Shown: positions 37,308 to 47,292, counted from the stretch's first letter. The stretch: DNA of 64,000 nt from Shewanella fodinae (GCF_014651955.1 NZ_BMXW01000004.1:157537-221536), one strand, 5' to 3'. The notes: generated by a model from the sequence alone, not told the origin. Program-made: numbers and translations.

Positions 37308-38585
37308 ATGGATCAAGTAATGAAGGTAGTGCTGACCGATCAGGCTGCAGCCGCCGTATGGGGTAAGACCGAACTGAGTTTCACCGGTGATGGCGCGTTG
37401 ATCCACCTGCCGGAAGAGATGCCGTTACGGAGTGTGCAGAAAGCCGCCCGTAAACTGCGCACTCAGGGGGTGAGCCAGGTTAAACTGGAAGGGCAATTGT
37501 GGGATATCGATAGCCAATGGGCCTTTCATCAGGGGTTTGTCACCGCCAAAGGCGGCCACGTTATACACTGGAGTGGCAGCGACAAAGCACAGCAGGAACT
37601 GCAACTTCGTGCGGCTTGCAGTCAGTTTGCACGGCAGTTGATTAACGAAACGCCAGAAAATTTGTCTCCAGTAAAACTGGCGCTAGCGGCGGCGGCTTGG
37701 TTGCAACAATTGGGTGGTGCTCGTATCAGCTATCGCATTATAGAAGGTGAAGAGCTACTGGCACAGCAGTGGGCGGGAATTTATGCCGTAGGGCGTGGCA
37801 GTGAGCGCGCTCCGGCAATGCTGGAGCTGGATTACAATCCAGCTGGCGTGGATGCGCCGGTAGCGGTTGCGTTGGTCGGTAAGGGGATCACGTTTGATTC
37901 TGGTGGCTATAGTCTTAAAAGCTCTCAAGGAATGCTGGGCATGAAGGCCGACATGGGCGGTGCCGCGACTGTTGCCGCAGCGTTGGGGCTGGCTATTCAG
38001 CGTGGTCTCAATAAACGGGTAAAACTTTACCTGTGCTGTGCTGAAAATCTGGTGAGTGGTCGTGCCTATAAACTCGGCGACATTATCACCTATAAAAATG
38101 GGACAACCGTTGAAGTCGTCAACACTGACGCTGAAGGTCGACTGGTGCTGGCAGATGGTCTACAGGCGGCTACTGAAGCCCAAGCCGGACTGATTATTGA
38201 TGCCGCCACATTAACCGGTGCGGCGGTGATGGCGGTCAGCAGCAATTACAATGCGATTTTTTCACCACAGAAAGCCATGTTGCAGTTTGCTGAAGAGAAA
38301 GCGCAAAGCGTTGCGGAACATGTCTGGCCTTTGCCGTTAGAACCTTGGCATAAAGAGATGTGTCCTTCGGCCTATGCTGACACCGCCAACAGTCGGCCAG
38401 TAAAAGGCGGTGGGGCCGGTGGTGCTTCCAACGCTGCCGCATTTCTGTGGCGTTTTGTGGGTAAGGATATCCCGTGGCTACACATCGATCTGGCCGCAGC
38501 ATTTGAAGATGATGCAGGCTCAATGTGGGCTGCCGGTGCGACCACTCACGGTATGCTGACTATCGCTGAAATACTGATGGATTGA
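37308..38585 (+). CDS. pepB: Aminopeptidase B (M17 family)
   Basis: 425 residues, the PepB length (E. coli 427) rather than the ~500 of PepA. Two-metal leucyl-aminopeptidase motifs: GKGITFDSGGYSLK, MKADMGGAA and NTDAEGRLVLADG. Removes N-terminal residues from peptides in the cytoplasm as a hexamer. RBS AGAAGGA at 37292-37298 ten bases before the ATG. Divergent from sfsA and followed by a clean terminator. Confidence 0.93.
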   Translation: MDQVMKVVLTDQAAAAVWGKTELSFTGDGALIHLPEEMPLRSVQKAARKLRTQGVSQVKLEGQLWDIDSQWAFHQGFVTAKGGHVIHWSGSDKAQQELQLRAACSQFARQLINETPENLSPVKLALAAAAWLQQLGGARISYRIIEGEELLAQQWAGIYAVGRGSERAPAMLELDYNPAGVDAPVAVALVGKGITFDSGGYSLKSSQGMLGMKADMGGAATVAAALGLAIQRGLNKRVKLYLCCAENLVSGRAYKLGDIITYKNGTTVEVVNTDAEGRLVLADGLQAATEAQAGLIIDAATLTGAAVMAVSSNYNAIFSPQKAMLQFAEEKAQSVAEHVWPLPLEPWHKEMCPSAYADTANSRPVKGGGAGGASNAAAFLWRFVGKDIPWLHIDLAAAFEDDAGSMWAAGATTHGMLTIAEILMD

Positions 38586-38602
38586 GTCCTTAGCGGTAAC
38601 AT

Positions 38603-38629
38603 AGGCCGCCACGATGGCGGCCTTTTTTT
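38603..38629 (+). terminator. Terminator after pepB
   Basis: 8-bp stem AGGCCGCC (38603-38610) with GGCGGCCT (38616-38623), 5-base loop, then T residues. Confidence 0.9.
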
Positions 38630-38658
38630 ATCACGTTAATGACAAAAGGAGACAGCAT

Positions 38659-39120
38659 ATGCTGATCCGAGCCGCTACCGCACATGATGCTGAATTTCTG
38701 TGGGAATTGCGTCATCAAGCGATTGTCACCGGTTGTCGGGGCCATTATTCACCGGCCGTGTTATCACGCTGGACGGAAGACCCAATGCCGGTTGGTTTTG
38801 AAGATCTGGTGTCCGCCGGTTTTTATGTGCTGGAACTGCAACATGAGATCTTGGCATGTGGCCAATTGGATCAACCCAACTGCAAACTTGAGGCCTTATT
38901 TGTCCAGCCCAAGGTTATGGGCAAAGGGTATGGGCGCTTGATGCTGCAATATTTGGAACGGCAGGCGAAGGCTTGTAATATCCACCACTTGTCGCTGGAA
39001 TCCTCGCTGAATGCGGCGCCTTTTTACCAGCATTGTGGTTGGCAGTCGCTCGGCCATAGTCGCTATCACTCGCCTAAAGGGATGGCTTTGGACTGCATAT
39101 TGATGGAGAAAAACTTGTAG
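38659..39120 (+). CDS. GNAT family N-acetyltransferase
   Basis: 153 residues from the ATG at 38659, with AAAGGAGA eight bases upstream; the longer frame is rejected. GCN5 fold: N-terminal RAATAHDAEFLWEL, then the acetyl-CoA motif A region LFVQPKVMGKGYGRLM (Q/RxxGxG/A type) and motif B AAPFYQHCGWQSLG. Substrate unknown. Follows the pepB terminator by about 30 bases and converges on thpR. Confidence 0.9.
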   Translation: MLIRAATAHDAEFLWELRHQAIVTGCRGHYSPAVLSRWTEDPMPVGFEDLVSAGFYVLELQHEILACGQLDQPNCKLEALFVQPKVMGKGYGRLMLQYLERQAKACNIHHLSLESSLNAAPFYQHCGWQSLGHSRYHSPKGMALDCILMEKNL

Positions 39121-39129
39121 TGGTGGTTG

Positions 39130-39654
39130 TCATAGCAACGGCCAACGATGGAGAACCCGATACTCTACCCCTGATGTGCTGCTGAGCGAGTGATAAAGAT
39201 TTAAGGTCGTCGGTGCTAATTGCAGCGCTGTAGGCGGCAGAGATGAGGGCTGATGCTTGGCTTTTCTCAACAAAGTGATATGTGGCCGGTAACTGTACTC
39301 TTTGGGGGCCAAACCGAGTTGTTCAGATAAATTGGCCGCCGCATTTGCCAGCGTTAGCAGCGGTTCATCTGCCTCACCTGTCAGACATAAAATCTGAGGT
39401 TTAGGCCACAGCACTATTTGGTCCAGCGTGACTGTAAAGCGCCGTAGCGGTAATTGTGGCACCTGCTGCAATAACTGCGGCTTGGTTGCCGCGGGTGTCT
39501 GACCAAGAAATACCAGTGTCATATGCAGATTTTTGGCTGCCACCATCCGTGCGCCAGGACAGGCCGCAACACAGCGTTGCTGCAGCGCATTGACCTCTTG
39601 TTGTTGTGTTTCAAGCGCAAATCCGAGAAATAACCGCTGGGTATTTTCCTCCAA
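39130..39654 (-). CDS. thpR: RNA 2',3'-cyclic phosphodiesterase (2'-5' RNA ligase family)
   Basis: 174 residues with both HxTx motifs of the 2H phosphoesterase superfamily: HMTLVFLG (about residues 45-52) and HITLLRKA in the C-half. ThpR/LigT opens 2',3'-cyclic phosphate RNA ends and can join 2'-5' linkages. Divergent from hrpB, a common neighbour. Confidence 0.92.
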   Translation of the reverse strand: MEENTQRLFLGFALETQQQEVNALQQRCVAACPGARMVAAKNLHMTLVFLGQTPAATKPQLLQQVPQLPLRRFTVTLDQIVLWPKPQILCLTGEADEPLLTLANAAANLSEQLGLAPKEYSYRPHITLLRKAKHQPSSLPPTALQLAPTTLNLYHSLSSTSGVEYRVLHRWPLL

Positions 39655-39688
39655 GATGGCTCCTTAGTGTGCTTTGGATAAGGCTCAT

Positions 39689-39713
39689 CATAACCTCCAG
39701 TTCGCAGGTTATG
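39689..39713. repeat. Inverted repeat between thpR and hrpB
   Basis: Perfect 8-bp dyad CATAACCT (39689-39696) and AGGTTATG (39706-39713) with a 9-base centre in the 129-base divergent gap. No T tract follows, so an operator or RNA hairpin is more likely than a terminator. May be chance. Confidence 0.35.
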
Positions 39714-39783
39714 GGCTGCGGTTAGCCAGTCGCGCTGAAAATCGGTACACTGTCGCCAGTTTTTTGTAGTTAGACAGGTCAAT

Positions 39784-42324
39784 TTGAACGCGTTACCCAT
39801 CACCCAGTTGCTGCCGGAGTTGCGGCAGGCACTAACAACCGCTAATCAGTTGATTCTACAAGCACCGACCGGTGCTGGTAAGTCTACGGCATTGCCGTTG
39901 GCACTGCTCGACTGGCCGGAAATTAACGGTCGCATATTGATGCTGGAACCGCGTCGCGTCGCTGCCCGCAGTATTGCCGCCTATCTGGCACGTTGTCGGC
40001 AGCAACCTCTAGGGCAGACAATAGGCTATCGGGTTCGCGGTGAAACACAAGTGAGCCGCAATACTAGGTTGGAAATCATCACCGAAGGTATTTTGACGCG
40101 GATGATCCAGAAAGATCCCACGCTTGACGGTGTGGCAATGGTGATTTTTGATGAGATCCATGAACGCCATCTCACCACCGATTTGGGGCTGGCTTTGGCG
40201 CTTGAAGTGCAAACATCCGTCAGAGATGATCTTAAAATCTTGGCGATGTCGGCCACCCTGCAGGGGCTGCCGCTGGTGCAACTGATGCCGGATGCCATCA
40301 CATTAAGCAGCGAAGGTCGCAGTTTCCCGGTCAGCGTTGCTTATCGCGCAGTGCCTGCTAACGTGCAAGCGCGCAGTGCGCTACCTGCTTGGCTTAGCCA
40401 TATGGGCAAATCTATTGTCGCTATGTTCGCTGGCTCCGATGATCTCCCTGAATTGACGACTATGCAGCGCCAGGGCGCTATGTTGGCTTTTCTGCCGGGA
40501 CGGGCGGAAATTATCAAATTGCAGGAGTATCTCACAGGCCGGTTACCCGATGATGTGCAGATTTACCTTATGTATGGCGATTTACCCGCTGAATTGCAGG
40601 ATGCGGCAATCGCGCTCCCCATAACAGGAAAGCGCAAGCTGGTACTGTCTACTAATGTTGCCGAATCCAGTCTCACCATTGAAGGTATTACTATGGTGGT
40701 AGATTGCGGTTATCGGCGCCAGGCAAGTTTTAATCCACGCACTGGGGTGACTCGATTGGGGTTGAAGCGGATCAGTCAGGCGTCAGCGCAGCAGCGTGCG
40801 GGGCGCGCCGGACGTTTAGCTGCAGGTTTTTGTCTGCGATTGTGGTCGCAGGAAGAACAAGGCCGCTTAGCCGCTGCTGATGAACCGGAAATTCAGTGTG
40901 GTGAGTTGTTGCCCGCCGTATTGGAAGCCGCAAACTGGGGTGTGAAATCATTATCCCAGCTGCCGTTATTGACCCCAGCAAACGCTGCGAACGAGGCTGT
41001 CGCTTGGGAACTGTTGCAGACATTGGAATTGGTGGATAGGCAGCACAAATTGACCGCACATGGCCGTGCGGCCTATCAGTTCGGCGCCGCTTCACCACGG
41101 CTAGCACATATGTTGGTCAAAGCACAGACGCGGGTCGCTGAGAGTAGTGACAAGCAGTTATTAGGGCTGGCCTGTTTACTAGCGGCGTTGCTAGAAGCCC
41201 GCAGCCGAGGTGCCGGATGTGATGTGCTGGATAAACTGCCACAGTTATTGCGCGGGCCTGAAGCTAAACAGGCAAAATTATGGTTACGCCGATGCCAGTT
41301 ACCCGAAGAGCCTGCGCGTTATCTGCATGCCGCCAATAATCAGGACGTGGCATGGTTGCTGGCGCTGGCATTTCCAGACCGGATAGCTAGAGCCCGAGGT
41401 GCTGCAGGTTTTGTGCTAGCAAATGGCACCGGCGTGGTTTTGGAGCACGACGATGCTCTGGCTAGTGCCGAGTGGCTGGTCATCGCCGATTTTCAAGAGC
41501 AGGAAGGCCGCAGCAGTGGTCGAGCCTACCTAGCGGCAATGCTACCTGCTGGGCTGCTGGATAATGAACTGGCATTTCTCACTGAGTGGCGTGAAGACGC
41601 TGCTTGGGATGACAATAAAGGGCGTTTTTTGGCAGAGCGACAACTTTGCTTAGGTAAATTGGTGCTGAAACGTGAGCAGTTGCCCCAACCCGACAATGCA
41701 CTTAAACGCAAAGCGCTGCTGACACTGATAAGGCAACGAGGTCTTGGCCTGTTGAACATGGACGATAGTGTTAGACAGTTACAGTTCAGGTTACGACTCG
41801 CACAATCTGTAGATCCCATACAGTTTCCAGATGTCAGTGACGCTGCGCTGCTAGCATCATTGGAGCAGTGGCTAGCGCCTTATCTGGATGATGTATCGCA
41901 ACTCAAGCAATTGGCAACCTTGGACATTTACTCACTGCTACTCAACCGTTTGCCTTGGCAGGCTCGGCAACAACTGGATGAATGGTTACCAACACATTGG
42001 CCTATGGTCACCGGCACTCGGGCACCCATTCGTTATGATGAGAATGGTCGCGCGTTATTAAGTGTGCGACTACAAGAGGCGTTGGGCATGTCAGACAGTC
42101 CGCGGTTGCTGCAAGGTAAACTGGTGATCACCATGGAACTGTTGTCGCCGGCGCACAGACCTTTGGCATTGACGGCGGATCTTGGCAGTTTCTGGCAAGG
42201 GCCGTACACCGACGTTAAAAAAGAGATGCGTGGTCGTTATCCCAAACATCTGTGGCCGGATGATCCAGCCAATACCCTGCCAACGAAATACACCAAGAAG
42301 AAAACTGAGGCAAAGCTGTCCTGA
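39784..42324 (+). CDS. hrpB: ATP-dependent helicase HrpB
   Basis: 846 residues starting at the TTG at 39784; that start gives MNALPITQLLPEL, which aligns with the E. coli start, and no ATG is available nearby. DExH helicase: Walker A APTGAGKS (about residues 29-36), DEIHERH box, SAT motif MSATLQGL, and the helicase C domain with QRAGRAGR. The C-terminal HrpB-specific region covers about 480-830. Bacterial HrpB has been connected with pilus expression and RNA metabolism; its role is not well defined. Twelve bases before mrcB, so cotranscription is likely. Confidence 0.93.
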   Translation: MNALPITQLLPELRQALTTANQLILQAPTGAGKSTALPLALLDWPEINGRILMLEPRRVAARSIAAYLARCRQQPLGQTIGYRVRGETQVSRNTRLEIITEGILTRMIQKDPTLDGVAMVIFDEIHERHLTTDLGLALALEVQTSVRDDLKILAMSATLQGLPLVQLMPDAITLSSEGRSFPVSVAYRAVPANVQARSALPAWLSHMGKSIVAMFAGSDDLPELTTMQRQGAMLAFLPGRAEIIKLQEYLTGRLPDDVQIYLMYGDLPAELQDAAIALPITGKRKLVLSTNVAESSLTIEGITMVVDCGYRRQASFNPRTGVTRLGLKRISQASAQQRAGRAGRLAAGFCLRLWSQEEQGRLAAADEPEIQCGELLPAVLEAANWGVKSLSQLPLLTPANAANEAVAWELLQTLELVDRQHKLTAHGRAAYQFGAASPRLAHMLVKAQTRVAESSDKQLLGLACLLAALLEARSRGAGCDVLDKLPQLLRGPEAKQAKLWLRRCQLPEEPARYLHAANNQDVAWLLALAFPDRIARARGAAGFVLANGTGVVLEHDDALASAEWLVIADFQEQEGRSSGRAYLAAMLPAGLLDNELAFLTEWREDAAWDDNKGRFLAERQLCLGKLVLKREQLPQPDNALKRKALLTLIRQRGLGLLNMDDSVRQLQFRLRLAQSVDPIQFPDVSDAALLASLEQWLAPYLDDVSQLKQLATLDIYSLLLNRLPWQARQQLDEWLPTHWPMVTGTRAPIRYDENGRALLSVRLQEALGMSDSPRLLQGKLVITMELLSPAHRPLALTADLGSFWQGPYTDVKKEMRGRYPKHLWPDDPANTLPTKYTKKKTEAKLS

Positions 42325-42336
42325 CGTGGAATTATC

Positions 42337-44655
42337 ATGGTAACTGCGAAGAATAACCGGAAAAATAGCGCTAAAAGTAGTAAAACCACCTCGAAATCAA
42401 CGGGTGGTTTATGGCGTCAGTTGTGGTCCTTTGGCTGGAAATTGACGCTGGTTATCGTGGCGGTGTTGGCGATCTACTGTATTTATTTAGATCAGATCAT
42501 CGCTCGTAAATTTGAAGGTCAAAAGTGGTATCTGCCAGCACAGATCTTCAGCCGTTCGATGCCTCTTTATCCCAGCGCCCCGGTGAGTCACTCGCAGTTT
42601 ATTGATGAACTCAAGCTGCTGGGGTATCGCAAAGTGGCTAACCCTCGCCAAATTGGCGAGTTTTCTGCGTCATCTACCCGGGTAGAGCTGTGGCGCAGAC
42701 CTTTTTTACATCCAGAAGGTCCGCAGCCTGCACAACAGGTGATGGTGAGTTTTGACAGCAATGGCGTGGCTTCGGTTGAGCGTTTAAGCGATCACCGGCA
42801 ACTGGCCGTGTTTCATCTGGAACCTGTGTTACTGGATCGCATTGTTACCGGCGATGGAGAAGATCGATTGTTTGTGCCAACCGCGGAGATCCCTAAATCT
42901 GTGGTCGATGGTCTACTGCTCACGGAAGATCGCAGCTTTTATGAACATTACGGGATTAATCCGCTAGCGATTGTGCGGGCAGCCATGGTCAATCTCAGTG
43001 CTGGGCGCACAGTACAGGGCGGCTCCACCCTGACCCAACAGTTAGCCAAGAATTTCTTTCTTACCAGTGAGCGTTCTCTCATCCGTAAGATCCGCGAAGC
43101 GCTGATGGCAATCATTATTGATGCGCGCTACAGCAAAGAGGAGATCCTCGAAGCGTATCTTAACGAAGTGTATATGGGGCAGGATCATAACCGGGCGATC
43201 CACGGTATGGGGCTAGCCTCACAGTTTTATTTTGGTCGCCCCATTGGCGAACTGACGTTGGCGCAGCAGGCACTGCTGGTGGCGGAGATCAAAGGCCCAT
43301 CCTATTACAATCCTTGGCGTTATCCGCAGCGGGCGCAGGAACGACGTGATCTGGTTCTGCGGCTGATGATGGAAGGTAACAAAATCAGCGTTGAACAGTA
43401 TAAAGTAGCAGCAGCCTCCCCGTTGGGATTACGTAATGCTGCCCGCCCTGTACACCAGAAATTGCCAGCGTTTTTCGCACGGGTGAAGCAGGAACTGCGC
43501 GACCGTTACGGTGATGCTCTGCTCAAGCAATCCGGTATTAAGGTGTATACCACCCTGGATCCGTTGGCGCAGGAGGCGGCAGAGAAAGCCGTCAGCGCTA
43601 CTATTTCTGCCCTGGACAGTAAAAATAGCGGATTGCAGGCTGGCATGGTGGTCACTGAACGTTATACCTATGGCATTGCGGCGATGGTTGGTGATCGTAA
43701 TCCAGGATATGACGGTTACGATCGTGCTGAAGAGATCCGTCGGCCTATCGGTTCGCTGGTGAAACCCTTTGTCTATGCTACTGCCTTAGCACAGGGTAAC
43801 AACTACAATCTGTTGACGCCCTTGAAAGATCAACCGATTACCCTTAAAAACGAACAGGGGCAGACTTGGTCACCAAAAAATGATGATCGGCAGTTTAGTG
43901 GTCAGGTTTCCTTGCTGGCGGCACTGACAAACTCCATGAATGTGCCTACGGTGAATCTGGGGATGGCCGTTGGCCTAGAGGCCGTCGCGACGACCTTGCA
44001 GCAAGCCGGTTGGAATGAGCCTGTTGCTGCCTATCCGTCAATGTTATTGGGGGCTGTCAACGGTTCACCGCTGATGGTGGCGCAGGTATACCAGACGCTG
44101 GCAAACAACGGCCGTTATCGGCAATTGTATGCAGTAACGGCTGTGCTGGATAAAGACAATCAGCCACTGCCTGTCAGCCATTTGCCACAAACGGAAGCCA
44201 TCGATCCTGCCGTAAATTATCTGGTGCAGTATGCGTTGACTCAGGTGGTGCAAACCGGTACTGCTGCCAGGCTCGGGGCCGCGTTCCCCGGTGTTAAGCT
44301 GGCAGGTAAAACCGGTACCAGTAACGATCAACGCGACTCCTGGTTTGCTGGATTTGATGAACGTAATGTGGCCGCAATCTGGGTTGGCAGGGACGATAAC
44401 GGTAAAACCGGTTTGTATGGTAGCAGTGGCGCTATGGCAATTTACCGTAGCTTCCTGAATAGTCGTGCCCCGCTGTCATTGCGTTTACCACCGGTGAATG
44501 GTGTGGTTCAGGGCTATTTTGATCGTGATACCGGGGTGGCAAAACAACCCGATTGCAGTGATGTCGTGGCGGCACCGGCCTTGGCAGACAGTTATCATCC
44601 TGCGGCTAATTGTGGCGAGTCGCGACCTTGGTGGCAGCGGATGTTTGGTGGGTAA
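42337..44655 (+). CDS. mrcB: Bifunctional penicillin-binding protein 1b
   Basis: 772 residues. Type II membrane protein: basic N-terminus, membrane segment at about 28-50, UB2H-type domain (about 70-165), glycosyltransferase domain with TEDRSFYEHYGI and GGSTLTQQLAKN, then transpeptidase with the SxxK motif (GSLVKP), SMN (TNSMNVP) and KTGTS (AGKTGTSND). Polymerises and cross-links peptidoglycan. In E. coli it needs the outer-membrane lipoprotein LpoB, whose homologue lies at 50975-51568. A terminator follows at 44679. Confidence 0.96.
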   Translation: MVTAKNNRKNSAKSSKTTSKSTGGLWRQLWSFGWKLTLVIVAVLAIYCIYLDQIIARKFEGQKWYLPAQIFSRSMPLYPSAPVSHSQFIDELKLLGYRKVANPRQIGEFSASSTRVELWRRPFLHPEGPQPAQQVMVSFDSNGVASVERLSDHRQLAVFHLEPVLLDRIVTGDGEDRLFVPTAEIPKSVVDGLLLTEDRSFYEHYGINPLAIVRAAMVNLSAGRTVQGGSTLTQQLAKNFFLTSERSLIRKIREALMAIIIDARYSKEEILEAYLNEVYMGQDHNRAIHGMGLASQFYFGRPIGELTLAQQALLVAEIKGPSYYNPWRYPQRAQERRDLVLRLMMEGNKISVEQYKVAAASPLGLRNAARPVHQKLPAFFARVKQELRDRYGDALLKQSGIKVYTTLDPLAQEAAEKAVSATISALDSKNSGLQAGMVVTERYTYGIAAMVGDRNPGYDGYDRAEEIRRPIGSLVKPFVYATALAQGNNYNLLTPLKDQPITLKNEQGQTWSPKNDDRQFSGQVSLLAALTNSMNVPTVNLGMAVGLEAVATTLQQAGWNEPVAAYPSMLLGAVNGSPLMVAQVYQTLANNGRYRQLYAVTAVLDKDNQPLPVSHLPQTEAIDPAVNYLVQYALTQVVQTGTAARLGAAFPGVKLAGKTGTSNDQRDSWFAGFDERNVAAIWVGRDDNGKTGLYGSSGAMAIYRSFLNSRAPLSLRLPPVNGVVQGYFDRDTGVAKQPDCSDVVAAPALADSYHPAANCGESRPWWQRMFGG

Positions 44656-44678
44656 CCAAACATCGACGTCTGAATGTA

Positions 44679-44707
44679 GAAAAGGGCCATTGGCGGCCCT
44701 TTTCTTT
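44679..44707. terminator. Bidirectional terminator after mrcB
   Basis: 10-bp perfect stem GAAAAGGGCC (44679-44688) with GGCCCTTTTC (44695-44704), followed by TTT. Can also serve the converging DsbA-like gene. Confidence 0.88.
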
Positions 44708-44725
44708 ATGTCTGTCTTACAGAAA

Positions 44726-45448
44726 TCACGCAATGCGACGACGTGTCAGTGCTGCCAAGCCGCACAGGGCAATAAATAACCAGCCGATGCTGCCGCCTGA
44801 TTTTTTCGCATCCTTTTCGGTCGCCAGATAGTTAATAATATCTACTAGGTCTTTGACACTATGCATTTCTGAAAGATTAATCATGTACTTATCATTAACG
44901 ATAAAGGTCGGTACGCTGTCGATACGGAAATCATTTTGTTGTTTGCGCCATAGCTTGATGGTGTCGTTGACGGCACTGCTGTCTGCAACTTCATCATACT
45001 TCGCTGCAGCAACGCCTGCTTTGGCAAAAATGGCTTTAATGTCGTCTCGGCTGTTGATGGTCGACTGATGCTGGTGACCTGCCTGGCTATGATCTGCATC
45101 GCCTTGAATTGCCGCGAACATCTCATGAGCCAGCTGTTTTTCTAGCCCGAGTTGCTCCATGACCGCGAGAGACTTCATGACTTCGGTTCCCAAGTCACTG
45201 TTCATAAAGTCCACGTGTTTGCTTTCAAACGCCACTCCTGGTTTCAGGTTGGCTTTGATGAAAGGCAAATACTTTTGTGACATCTGGTAACAGTGTGGGC
45301 AATAGAACGAGAAAAATTCGCTTACGTTGGGAGTCGCACTGCCTTTATCGGCAATCTGGGTATAGTGTTTACCTTCAATAAAATCCGCTGCCTGAGCGGA
45401 GAGAGATGCAACGGAAATGACCACTGCGACCAGAATGGGCTTGAGCAA
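44726..45448 (-). CDS. DsbA-like thiol:disulfide oxidoreductase with GlyGly-CTERM tail
   Basis: 240 residues. Signal peptide 1-20 (SAQA). Thioredoxin-type fold with a helical insert, active site Cys50-Pro-His-Cys53 (FYCPHCYQ), which is the DsbA dipeptide, and cis-Pro in VPTF. Oxidises cysteines of exported proteins. The unusual part is the last 23 residues: GGS, then a hydrophobic stretch (IGWLFIALCGLAAL) and TRRRIA. That is the pattern of GlyGly-CTERM sorting signals, recognised by rhombosortase in Shewanella and Vibrio. The enzyme is therefore predicted to be cleaved and lipidated or displayed at the surface rather than left free in the periplasm. Alternative: a simple inner-membrane C-terminal anchor. 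Confidence 0.88.
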   Translation of the reverse strand: MLKPILVAVVISVASLSAQAADFIEGKHYTQIADKGSATPNVSEFFSFYCPHCYQMSQKYLPFIKANLKPGVAFESKHVDFMNSDLGTEVMKSLAVMEQLGLEKQLAHEMFAAIQGDADHSQAGHQHQSTINSRDDIKAIFAKAGVAAAKYDEVADSSAVNDTIKLWRKQQNDFRIDSVPTFIVNDKYMINLSEMHSVKDLVDIINYLATEKDAKKSGGSIGWLFIALCGLAALTRRRIA

Positions 45449-45573
45449 AATAGACTCCTTATTCGCTGTTGAATATCGTCAGAACTGCAGGTGCCGAGCT
45501 TAGGTTGGCACGCTTAATTATCACTTAATTTACTGATGCAGCGTGTAAACTGACCGCTAAGATGTGAGATAAC

Positions 45574-46224
45574 TCATGCTAAACTGCCACGTAACACCTG
45601 CCATGCTTCACATACTTCACGAAACCTTGCCGCATCACCATTGGGCCGATCTGGATGCCAGCGCAACGCCAGTTTTCGCCATTGGCGGCGGATGTCGCGC
45701 TCACTAGCATCGCCTTCCAGCTCCATGACCTGTAACGCTTCCAGATAAGCGAGCCGTTCCGGTACCGCACCAATATACTGCTGATACGAGTGCCAGAATG
45801 ACGCTAGCATCTCTTTGACGACATTGGCACACGTGTCGTAATTGCGCCAGTCCAGATAATAATCCCGCAATGCCTGATCCTGGCGTTGCAACATGCGTGG
45901 GTTGGCGGGGGCGATTCGGTACAGTTTAATATCCATCGATTGCACTTGCAGCCATTGCTGCGGCAACAGCATTTCCTGCAATTCATAGAGCGCATTCATC
46001 AATAGAAAGTTACGTTTAAACAGGTCTTTTTCGGGATTGTCATCAAGTTGGCTCATTAGCCCTCGCTGCTGCAATTCGGCAGCAAGGTGATGCACTTTCC
46101 AGCTGTGTACCGAGGCTTTTAACAGCGTCATTAGCGGCCATATTAACGGATTGTCCTCATGATGGCGGCAGATATCCGAAGCCTCATTGGCAGAGTGGGG
46201 GATAGCGGTTCTGGCAAGCAGCAT
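45574..46224 (-). CDS. DnaJ-related protein with C-terminal J domain
   Basis: 216 residues. The N-terminal 150 residues correspond to the DNAJ_related region (NPLIWPLMTLLKAS, LLMNALYELQEMLLP, LDWRNYDTCAN). The C-terminus is a J domain of about 55 residues with HPDRP (the His-Pro-Asp that stimulates DnaK). A cytoplasmic cochaperone with unknown clients. Start: ATG at 46224 after GGAAGAA; monocistronic. Confidence 0.88.
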   Translation of the reverse strand: MLLARTAIPHSANEASDICRHHEDNPLIWPLMTLLKASVHSWKVHHLAAELQQRGLMSQLDDNPEKDLFKRNFLLMNALYELQEMLLPQQWLQVQSMDIKLYRIAPANPRMLQRQDQALRDYYLDWRNYDTCANVVKEMLASFWHSYQQYIGAVPERLAYLEALQVMELEGDASERDIRRQWRKLALRWHPDRPNGDAARFREVCEAWQVLRGSLA

Positions 46225-46340
46225 AGCGTCATTCTTCCTGAACTGGCGATAAAACCTACTATGCCACAGCTCGCTAGCGGAGCAAGTTAAAAGTGCCCAG
46301 AAATAGCAGGGAACAGCCGTATGCTGTTCCCTTAACTTAC

Positions 46341-46994
46341 TTAAATTTCGTTGATGATCTCATGCTGTGGTAAGCGAGACTTAGGCAGCTTGGCATTAAA
46401 ATCCGTGGCATCACTGTAACCGAGTGCCACAATAACACTGGCGTTAAGTCCTTGCTCACGCAGTCCCAGTACTGCATTGAGGGTTGTCGCGTCAAATCCT
46501 TCTATCGGTGTAGCGCCAATCTCTAAGACACTAGCACCCAGCAGCAACGTCCCCAGTGCCAGATAGGTCTGTTTTTCCATCCAGTGTTGTAGATCTTTCA
46601 GCTCATAACGATGCATATTGACGAAAAATTTGCGGCCATTTTGCAGTGCTTGTTTGGCGGCTTCATCAGAAATTCTGCCATCTTGTTGTTCCTGGTCAGC
46701 CAGATGCTCCAAGTATTCATCGGTGATGTAATTACGGGTACACAACACTACTACATGGGAGGCGTTTAGGATTTTCGGGGTGTTAAACGCATAGTTGACA
46801 GTGGATTCGGCAACTTTGGCTTTACCTTCAGCAGTCGCCGCAATAACAAAATGCCAAGGCTGGGAGTTGACCGATGATGGTGCAAACTGCAACAGGGTTT
46901 TTAGCTGATCAATCTTTTCCTGGGGGATCTTTTGGTTAGGATCCAGCGCCTTGCTGGTATAGCGGCGCTTAACAATTGTTGTTAAATCAGTCAT
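46341..46994 (-). CDS. nfsB: Oxygen-insensitive NAD(P)H nitroreductase
   Basis: 217 residues, the same length as E. coli NfsB. FMN-dependent enzyme that reduces nitroaromatics, quinones and, in some members, dihydropteridines. Visible motifs: RRYTSKALDP (FMN phosphate), LLQFAPSSVNSQPWHF, QTYLALGTLLLGAS, GATPIEGFD and KLPKSRLP at the C-terminus. Monocistronic. Confidence 0.93.
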   Translation of the reverse strand: MTDLTTIVKRRYTSKALDPNQKIPQEKIDQLKTLLQFAPSSVNSQPWHFVIAATAEGKAKVAESTVNYAFNTPKILNASHVVVLCTRNYITDEYLEHLADQEQQDGRISDEAAKQALQNGRKFFVNMHRYELKDLQHWMEKQTYLALGTLLLGASVLEIGATPIEGFDATTLNAVLGLREQGLNASVIVALGYSDATDFNAKLPKSRLPQHEIINEI

Positions 46995-47292
46995 TTTCTA
47001 TTCCTGTATGACACTAAACAGCGATCATGCATTCTACGATGTCGCCACTGTTTTACAATGCTTAAAGTGAACAGCAGGTGAGGCTTAAGCGGATGGTTGG
47101 TTTTTTTACAGATACTTTTGCTGCATTTCACAAAAGCAGCTGCATAAAACAAGGCAGCAGCAGCTAAATTGGTATAAAATGCGCGCCCAAACCGTAGACC
47201 GTCTTTTCAATACACCTCGGGTGACAGATAACTGTTGTTTCGCACAGTTGGGGCGGCTGGGAATTGGCATGTTACATGATGGGGTCGTTGCA

